Of a stretch of DNA of 64,000 bases, positions 57,541 through 64,000 are shown piece by piece (the first letter of the stretch is position 1; each line of letters opens with the position of its first letter). Under the pieces are notes generated by a model. That model ran no database searches. It had not been told where the DNA came from and saw only the letters and a program-made list of their open reading frames with translations. The DNA is from Lunularia cruciata (lineage: Eukaryota > Streptophyta > Marchantiopsida > Lunulariales > Lunulariaceae). The translations under genes were made by a program, and so were the position numbers. Location of the stretch: assembly GCA_948567375.1 (NCBI GenBank), contig OX419760.1, forward strand, positions 11,594,001 to 11,658,000, read 5' to 3'.

Positions 57541-58220
57541 AAGGCTGTAGTGGTCGGTCTGGAGTTCGGAAGATTGATGTGGAGAGGTGTCTATTTCAGA
57601 TCAAGACATCTTTAGGTGATGGTTCAACACAATATATCACACGTGGGAAGCTTGTTGTCCAGGTTCAGCCTGGTCATCTGACTGATAGCTCGGTGGTGAG
57701 AGCTCAGGCTATTGCGATGATAGCTGAGTTATATGATGTGCTAGTTGGGGGAGCAATGTTATACCCCATGGATTTCAGCATTGACTATTGGGAGAAGACA
57801 ACCTCCTATAGACCTGGTTGGCAGTCTGGTGAGGGATGGGTATGTTGCCTACCAGTATGCTTCAGTAGTGGTAGTCTTGGCTCACTATAGTCTAGGACCA
57901 TGGCTGCATCAGTTTTAGCTTTCAGTGGTGCAATTATTGGCCTGGTGATTTGTTGGAGGGGAACGCCCATGCAGAGGATACTCTAGTACCAAAGGAGATC
58001 ACTCAGATTTGGAGTACAAGTAGGATTATTCCATCCACCTTGGATGTGCCATTGTGGAGTTCAAAGGAAGCATTGCAATAGCATGCAGATCGGTTGGTGC
58101 AACAGGCTTGGAGTAGAGCCTTCATACCATCAGGAGATGAATGTGAAGATGAGCCTCCAGAGTCAATTTCTTTGACACCTCTAGATACCACACTCATTGC
58201 TTGGCAGTACCTAGTAGAGG
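57541..58220 (+). pseudogene. Linker between protease and methyltransferase in element D, unknown function
   Basis: About 225 codons between the protease active site and MTase motif I. The first part (57,541-57,890) includes GGSTQYITRGKLVVQVQPGH-like sequence (protease C-terminal beta strands), then VRAQAIAMIAELYDVLVGGAM and MDFSIDYWEKTTSYRPGWQSG. The second part includes LLEGNAHAEDTLVPKEITQIW, STLDVPLWSSKEALQ, HADRLVQQAW and DEPPESISLTPLDTTLIAWQY, just before motif I. The same landmarks are present in B and C, so the region belongs to the family and is not an insertion. The YDVLVG..LYPM..SIDYW phrase resembles the ILG...L...IDY end of gypsy proteases. The last 110 codons have no match I know. 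Confidence 0.6.
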
Positions 58221-59171
58221 AGGTATGTCTATTGGAGTTGTTCAGTGCGATTAGCACTGGACTAACTGCGGTATTACAGGCGGGTATACAAGTATAGAGG
58301 TACTTATATGTAGAGAGAGATGAGACTTCTAGGTGAGTTTCTCTACATCATGTGGCACACTTGGCCTATTGGTATTGGGAGTTATTACCGATGTTAGCAG
58401 TCAGAGGTTACCAAAAGGCCCTACCTGCAAACATTTCCTTATTGGGAGTGCATGACCTAGAGAGACATGAGCCTATTCACTTGGTGATTTCTGGATGGCC
58501 ATGTCAAGGACATACATGTGCGGGGCTGCGGTTTGGGTCTTTAGGATCCTTGTTTTGGTGTGTATGGGAGATGTTATGGATACTACAACATCTCAATGTT
58601 CATCGGTCCATTTCTCCAACTTACCTTTTGGAGAATGTACCTTTGATGGGTGATTCTCACACCAGAGTGGTGGCGAGTACACATCAGTTCCATTCTTGTA
58701 TGAGACCGGCTATATTGTTAGATGCAGCTAGAGTGGGATCACAGGCTCATTGCCTTTGTCTTTGGTGGACAAACCTCTTACCCAGAGAGGTTTTACAACA
58801 TGCTTATGATGGGATTCAACGACTTGACCACATCCTTATTGATGACATCTTGGATGTTAGGTGTCAGTCTCAGATAGTGGTAGTGGCTGATAGGTCACCT
58901 ATGGCAGTAGTGAACCTAGTGGGACAACCTAGAGCTACATTTCCCACACTCATGAGTTTCCTAGGCTCTTATGCTTTTCAAGAAGCAAGACTTGGACTTC
59001 TTTTGGAACCATAGTTATAGTAGTTGGTGGAGCCCAATGCCAATGAGAGAGAGCGGGTGATGGATTTTTGCACCGGTATTACCGCTATTCAAGCAGTGTT
59101 AGAGGCATCCATGCATCAACTGTCAGGTCAGGCTATGGACTGTGAGCTGGCCTGTCTCTCACTCAGGATGA
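58221..59171 (+). pseudogene. Cytosine-5 DNA methyltransferase domain of element D
   Basis: Would methylate cytosine at C5 in DNA using S-adenosylmethionine. One frame runs through the whole domain. Motif I is LLELFSAISTGL (about 58,228-58,263); the acidic end of strand 2 is RYLYVERDE (58,298-58,324). Motif IV is VISGWPCQGHT, with the nucleophile Cys codon at 58,502-58,504. LGSLFW follows. Motif VI is LLENVPLMGD (Glu codon 58,631-58,633). ILLDAARVGSQAHCLCLWW (58,709-58,768) is motif VIII with both expected Arg now Cys. ILDVRCQSQ, NERERVMDFCTGITA and GQAMD (to about 59,140) form motifs IX/X. Order I-IV-VI-VIII-X is canonical, so it is not a DRM. Stops are TAG 58,295, TGA 58,334, and TAG 59,012, 59,018 and 59,021, all explicable as CAG or CGA decay. 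No separate N-terminal reader domain is recognised. Confidence 0.87.
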
Positions 59172-59176
59172 ACCTC
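59172..59176. other. Presumed target-site duplication of element E (left copy)
   Basis: ACCTC immediately precedes the TG-starting end of the element E LTR. The matching copy would lie beyond the window, after E's other LTR. Confidence 0.4.
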
Positions 59177-59832
59177 TGATGGCTATTATGGTAGCGCACC
59201 ATGGACTAAGAAAGCAAGGAACCCCAACTCCATCATACTCCTCCAAGGCTAACACTCCAAGACTGAAGACATTGCTCACTAGAGAACTCAATGAGAGAGA
59301 GATAGTTGCAAATGAAAGGATGATGAGTACCTCCTCACCCCTTGTTTATATACTTGTGAAATAGTTACGTACCAAAGTTACTAATTACCGTAGTAACTCA
59401 AGTTACTAGACTAAAAGTCAAGTAAAGTCAAAAAGTAGAAAGGAATATCCATTCACATGGGCATATTCCCCTAAGCATGTGGTCTTATCTTGAACCAACC
59501 GCTAAGTCAAGGATTCCTTCACATGGGCTATCCTTGGACTAAAGAAGAATCCAAAACAAAAAGGCTTTCGGGCCCAAGAGTTCTCAACTCTTTCCTCAAA
59601 GCCAAACACCTAGGAATAATACCAAGTCAACACACTAAAATCTAAAATAGTGGTGCTTATCTTTTCTACTTCCTCTAAAGTAAGGTCCCCTCTATCTTAG
59701 CTATGACTAACTTTAGCTAACCATGACTAATATGGAACCATCCTTTATCTCTATATAAATAATATCTGTTAAGTACTTGTGATACCAAGCTAAATATCAC
59801 AATACCACACACATGCACAAATGGGTGTTACA
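59177..59832 (-). repeat. 3' LTR of element E
   Basis: 656 bases with TG...CA ends, no open frame, and TATATAGAG near 59,750 on the minus strand as a possible TATA region. The purine-rich tract just upstream on the minus strand marks the plus-strand priming site. Confidence 0.85.
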
Positions 59833-59880
59833 TTTACTCCCGGACTAAGTTTTCACTTTGTCCTCAAAGTAAAGGTCTCT

Positions 59881-60753
59881 CTACCTTCTATGGTACATCT
59901 TCAACTTATCATGGTTAATCCTATCAAAGTGTCTTCCTCCCAACTCCTTGAGATCATAGGTGTAATTGCCCCACACCTTCTCCACTATGAAAGGTCCAAA
60001 GTACTTAGGCAAAAACTTCTTTTGCACTCTCTTGAATCGAATGGAATCAAACAACATTACCCAATCACCTTTTTTGAAAGTTTCCACCTTCTTCTTGCCT
60101 TGCCTCTTGTCATAGCTCTCCTTTTGTTTCCTTTGGGCTTGCTCCACTCGAACCATAGCAACTGCTCTTGCCTATTCCAACTCCATGAGTTGATCCTTCC
60201 TTGACTTCTCTGCATCACCTCCTTGTGCTTTCTTCAATCTCCTATGAATGCTTTGGAAGGTAGGAAGATCAAAGTGAATAGGTAAGGTAGACTCAATACC
60301 ATACACCAATTGAAATGGAGAATATCCGGTGGAAGTCTTCATGGTTGTCCTATACTCCCACAAAACTGCATGATGTTTAGCCCTCTCCATTTCTGCATCT
60401 TTGGCCAACATCATGCACAAGGTCTGATTGGTTCTCTCTGCCAAGCCATTGGAATTTGGCTTATAGGATGTAGTTACTCTATGTATGATAGAGAAATGTC
60501 GTAGCATGGCTGTAGTAATGCTTCATGTAAACTCTCCTCCTCTATCAGAAACCAACTCCAAAGGGCATCCAAACCAAGTGATAATGTGTTCATAAAGAAA
60601 TCTACCAAAGTCATCTTCATTCTTGTCCCTCAATGGTCTAGCCTCAACCCAATTGGTAAGGTAATCAGTAACTACCACAATGTACCGATTGTTCCTTGGG
60701 GTTCTATTGAGAAGACCTACAAAATCAATTCCCCACTTCTCAAAAGGTCCTAG
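59881..60753 (-). pseudogene. Integrase of element E (core and C-terminal domain)
   Basis: Catalyses insertion of the element's cDNA. Core: WGIDFVGLLN (first Asp, about 60,725), DRGGEF (second Asp, about 60,540), NSNGLAERTNQTL with the catalytic Glu (about 60,430-60,470), then AVLWEYRTTMKTSTGYSPFQLVYG. The C-terminal domain ends with YDKRQGKKKVETFKKGDWVM and PKYFGPFIVEKV, the GPF motif of one gypsy integrase class. Stops: TGA in GGEFT*SITTAM near 60,508 and TAG near 60,170 (MELE*AR). No chromodomain is visible. Confidence 0.88.
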
Positions 60754-61833
60754 CTATGGAATTGATCTAAGTGGTGGAGTGGATGTAGACTTTCTAGCAA
60801 AAGCTTGACAAACATGACAAGTTTTGCAATAATCAAGACAATCCTTGAAAATCCCTCTCCAATAGTAACCTGCATCTAGAATCTTGAAAGCAGTCACCTT
60901 TCCTGCAAAGTGTCCTCCACATACTAAACCTTCATGAAACTCCTTTATGAGTAGGATAGACTCTTCCTTACCCACTGCTCTTTGAAGTAGACCATCTACT
61001 CCTTGGTGAAAAAGAATATCCTCCACCATTGTGTAAGGTCTAGATCTTACTGCAAGGGCCTTCTTCTCCCTAGCATGCATCCCTTTTGGATAGTTACCTC
61101 TTGTCACAAAATCCACAATCTCCTTGTACTCCATTGGAACCTCTTGAGTGACTGAGATTGTCATGAGCTCCTCATCCAGGAAGGAATCATCCACTGGCTC
61201 ATCTCCATCATGATCATAGGCTCTAGATAACAAATCAGCATTTGTATGTTTCTTTCCTGGCCTATCCTCCATGGTGAAGTCATACTCAGACAAGAGTATC
61301 ATCCACCTTGCTAGTCTCCCTTCAACATTAGGCTTGTTGAAGATGTACTTCAAAGCCTTGTGATCTATGACAATGGTGGCTTTCCTTCCAATCAAGTAGT
61401 GTCTAAACTTCTTGAGACCAAAGATCACTGCCAACCCTTCTCTCTCCGTGACAGAGTAATTCTTCTCTGCTGAAACCATCTGCCTACTAGCATAAGCTAT
61501 TGGATGATCATGCCCATCTTGGTCTAATTGACTAAGAGTGCTTCCTATAGCTACATTAGAAGCATCAGTGTAGAGGATGAAAGTCTTACTCCAATCAGGT
61601 ATAGCAAGAATTGGAGCTACAACAAGGGATTGCTTGAGCTCCTCACAAGCTTTGAGAGCCTCCTTGTCCTCCAAAATCACCATGTAATCTACACCCTTCT
61701 TCATGTAGATGGTCAATGCATACGCCTTGTTAGAAAATAAGAAGATGAACCTCCTATAGTATCCAACCATCCCCAAGAATTGGCGTAACTTTGTCAAGCT
61801 TGAAGGGAATGGAAGGTCTAAGATTTTCCTCAC
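60754..61833 (-). pseudogene. RNase H and integrase zinc domain of element E
   Basis: A 359-codon open frame. The RT thumb end FLGMVGYYRRFI comes first. RNase H has LYTDASNVAIGSTLSQ (Asp), YSVTEREGLAVIFGLKKFRHYL (Glu) and IDHKALKYI (Asp), then the LLSEYDFTMEDRPGKKHTNADLLSR end. The integrase H2C2 domain is EFHEGLVCGGHFAGK with CKTCHVCQ. A TAG at 61,834-61,836 separates it from RT, and a TAG at 60,754 from the integrase core (SIP*LGPFEKW), the latter probably CAG to TAG. Confidence 0.9.
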
Positions 61834-61836
61834 CTT

Positions 61837-62427
61837 CTAAGGATCAATTGCTATTCCATCCTTGGAGATGATGTGCCCCAAAAGTAGACCTTCTTCACAT
61901 CCAAAAATGCACTTCTCTGGGTTGTGTGATGCATTTTCCTCATCCAAGCGTTGCAAGATTTTGATTAGGTGCTCAAAGTGCTCCTCCTTGCTTCCATAGA
62001 CACAAAATTCATCAATGAAGTCTCTCATAAATTTCCCAATGAAAGGTTCAAATACCTTGTTCATGAACCGTTGGAATGTGGCTGGAGCATTGCAAAGCCC
62101 AAAAGGCATGACCTTGAAAGCGTAAGTTCCCCAAGGTGTGGTGAGTTGTTGATGCTCTGGTGCAATCTTGATTTGGTTATATCCACTATAACCATCTCCA
62201 AAACTGTACCTCTCATGACCTACAACCTCCTCCAAGATCTCATCAATGAATGGCAATGGGTAGTAGTCCTTCTTGGTAACATCATTGAGCTTCTTGTAAT
62301 CCACACATACCTGAAGCTTGCCATTCTTTTTCTTCACAATGACAATTGGAGACACCCATTCTGAATTCTCTATCTCAAAGATAAATCCAGCCTCCTTGAG
62401 CTTATCAATCTCCTCCTTCACAACCAA
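61837..62427 (-). pseudogene. Reverse transcriptase of element E, active site altered
   Basis: A continuous frame: SEWVSPIVIVKKKNGKLQVC, VDYKKLNDVTKKDYYPLPFID (strand A region), FGDGYSGYNQI (FSxxDxxxGYxQI), PFGLCNAPATFQRFMN, then RDFIDEFCVY, where the conserved box is Y/F-x-DD. The second Asp is Glu, which is expected to weaken or abolish polymerisation. LEKCxFG-type NPEKCIFG and LLGHIISKDGI follow. A one-base shift relative to the protease frame lies near 62,430. Confidence 0.9.
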
Positions 62428-63719
62428 AGATATTGGTGGGCTAATGCGACGTTTCTTTGGCGGATTGGTCTTGCATGTGACTCCACCTCTATCTTGTGCT
62501 CCTCCAAGGTGACTTCCTTCAAATCCTTGTAACTAAAAGCAAACACATGGATGAACTTGCGGAAAATCTCCTCAAATCTCACCTTCTCCTCCTTGGTAAC
62601 ATTTGGGCCATACTTGAGGGTAGCTAACCTTCTCTCTACCTCCTTAAGTGTCAATGGTGATTTGTCTGGGTCCTTCAAAACCTCTGGCTTAGGTGCATAA
62701 TCCATAGCACACAAAGGATACACATCTGAATCAGATTCAGATTCATCCTCCTCCGTGGAAGTCTCCTCTTCCATGCTTGTGTCCACACCTGAAGCTCCTT
62801 CTTCAAAATCTGATTCCCAATAATTAGAAGATGGTGTATCTGAATGTGAAGTGTTGGTGGTGTTAGTCACAGGAACTGTGACTCTATGGTTTGATGGCCC
62901 AATCCTCAAGTACCCTTTGTGCCATCGATCAGTTGTGCGTGTTGCTCTCAACCATGGCCTCCCAAGAAGTAAGTCATAGCTTGAATCCTTCAAGACTTGG
63001 AAAGTCATGAGATTTTGAACTCCCATAACTGAAACTACCACTTTATCCATCACCCCTATTGGTCGAACTTGTTGCTTGTTTGCCATGCTCACCACAAATG
63101 TTGAAGGTCTTGAGGGTATCATACCCAACTTCTTCATCAACCTTTCTGACATGACATTTACTGCTGATCCTCCATCAACCAATGTATCCTTGATGTTGTG
63201 ACCATTCATTCTCACATCAATCTTGGAGGCATATTCACAAGCCTCCCATGGTGTTGGCTTGGCATCCACCACCCCCATTGATACTGGAAATTTTGCCTTC
63301 TTCTTCCTCTTGCTCCTTGTAGAACTCAAACCACCTCTAAGCTCCTTTCTCAAGGTAGGGTTCAAAGCAATTAATTGGCCCATTGTGATGTTAGCCTTGT
63401 GACTACCAACATCCTCCAACACATTGTAGTTCCATTGTTGCTTTGAGATCAAGAAGTCCTCCATCCCCAACTTCTTCCTTGGAGTCTTTGTTGTTGATGG
63501 TGTTGAGGTGCGAGTGCTCCTAGTAGATATAGGAGTATCCTTGCTTGGAGTGAATCCTTGAGAAGAGTGAACATCCTCTGCAAAACGAGCTCTCTTCTTC
63601 TCTTGTGCCAAAAGCTCCAAATTAAGACCCTTGGAGTTTGAGCACTCTCCCTTCTCATACTTGCTCTCATCCACATCTATGGATGCTATCCCCTTACCTT
63701 TGTTGGGATTAGGAGCCAC
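62418..63719 (-). pseudogene. Gag C-terminus and protease of element E
   Basis: A 433-codon frame without stops. The first 150 residues are basic and Ser/Thr-rich. Protease: MNGHNIKDTLVDGGSAVNVM, with DGGSA as the active-site form used by many plant gypsy elements in place of DSGA. LLLGRPWL (the ILGxxxL strand) follows. Then an acidic linker (SDSDVYPLCAMDY) leads into the pre-RT segment (KFIHVFAFSYKDLK). Upstream, across a short gap, is zinc knuckle CFGCGGRGHIQRNC (CX2CX4HX4C) at 63,797-63,839. The missing N-terminus of gag is off-window. Confidence 0.88.
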
Positions 63720-64000
63720 TTGGGTTTCACTACCTCCCTCTTTCCCTCTATTGGCTCCCTCATAACCCCTTCCTCCATGGTAAGTGGGATTTAGGCAATT
63801 CCTTTGGATATGGCCTCTTCCTCCACAACCAAAACAATTTCTATCATTGAAATTGTTGGCTGGTTGAACTCCTCTATATGGATAGTTTCCATAACTCCTA
63901 GGCCCTCTCCCTACATTCTAATCCACCTCTCTCTTCTCCCATAGTTGCACCACATTGATCTTGAGATCCGCAAGTTGTTATGTGATGGTTTGAAGTGGAT

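Larger units (their letters stand above)
53209..59171 (+). mobile_element. Ty3/gypsy element D, methyltransferase-carrying family, best-preserved copy, interrupted
   Basis: 5' LTR 53,209-54,922 (TGTCACGCCATTTG to CA), then the primer-site-like TGGCGGCAGAGTCAG. Gag 55,429-56,900, protease 57,137-57,540, linker to 58,220 and methyltransferase to 59,171. Element E is inserted there on the opposite strand, so D's RT, RNase H, integrase and 3' LTR, if they survive, lie beyond the right end of the window. Fewer stops than in B or C, so it is the youngest of the three. Confidence 0.88.
59177..64000 (-). mobile_element. Ty3/gypsy element E, minus strand, inserted in element D, continues off-window
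   Basis: The 3' LTR (59,177-59,832) reads TGTAACACCCATTTG...GCCATCA on the minus strand, preceded by a purine-rich CCGGGAGTAAA tract. Reading from high to low coordinates: zinc knuckle (63,797-63,839), gag/protease (62,418-63,719), RT (61,837-62,427), RNase H and integrase zinc domain (60,754-61,833), integrase core (60,172-60,753) and integrase C-terminus (59,881-60,156). A handful of stops and about one frameshift make it nearly intact but dead. It is a different family from B-D, with no methyltransferase. Confidence 0.92.

Overview
The window is AT-rich, repeat-dominated nuclear DNA of a land plant. Evidence for a plant is a spliced eIF2B-delta gene with the plant-type N-terminus, an LRR receptor-like-protein pseudogene, and nested Ty3/gypsy retrotransposons with tRNA-iMet-like primer sites. 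Two features suggest a seed-free plant such as a moss or another bryophyte or pteridophyte: a block of giant-virus-type RNA polymerase pseudogenes at the left end, and a small animal/fungal-type catechol O-methyltransferase gene. The species is inference, not read from the sequence.

Layout. 1-3,800: intronless, broken remnants of viral-type RNA polymerase subunits 2 and 1 on the minus strand, plus unrecognised open frames, probably an endogenised nucleocytoplasmic large DNA virus fragment. 3,800-10,100: AT-rich sequence with a TA microsatellite, a degraded primer-site-like motif and a small GC-rich patch. 10,884-14,501 (minus): complete eIF2B-delta gene, eight exons, 650 codons. 15,468-16,774: a 112-bp tandem array, nested hairpins and shorter tandem repeats. 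16,880-25,292: retroelement B. 25,330-32,700: decayed gypsy pieces, a cluster of GC-rich hairpins and a coiled-coil remnant. 33,470-34,483 (plus): two-exon COMT gene. 36,840-37,477: LRR pseudogene, abutting a non-LTR-type fragment at 37,486-38,029. 38,054-47,639: retroelement C. 47,640-53,190 (minus): decayed gypsy element F and a coiled-coil frame. 53,209-59,171: retroelement D, cut by element E (59,177 to beyond the window, minus).

The main finding is that B, C and D are copies of one Ty3/gypsy family that carries a cytosine-5 DNA methyltransferase domain between protease and reverse transcriptase. The order is gag, two zinc knuckles, PR, linker, MTase, RT, RNase H, IN. The methylase motifs occur in canonical order (I, IV with the PCQ catalytic loop, VI with ENV, VIII, IX/X), unlike plant DRM enzymes, whose order is rearranged. 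In D the MTase frame runs for about 1.1 kb, interrupted only by stops that C-to-T change can explain. Retrotransposon-encoded DNMTs are, from memory, reported in a charophyte alga and in dinoflagellates; a land-plant family would be notable. All three copies here are decayed.

Only eIF2B-delta and COMT look like intact host genes. The rest is mobile, viral or unassigned DNA.
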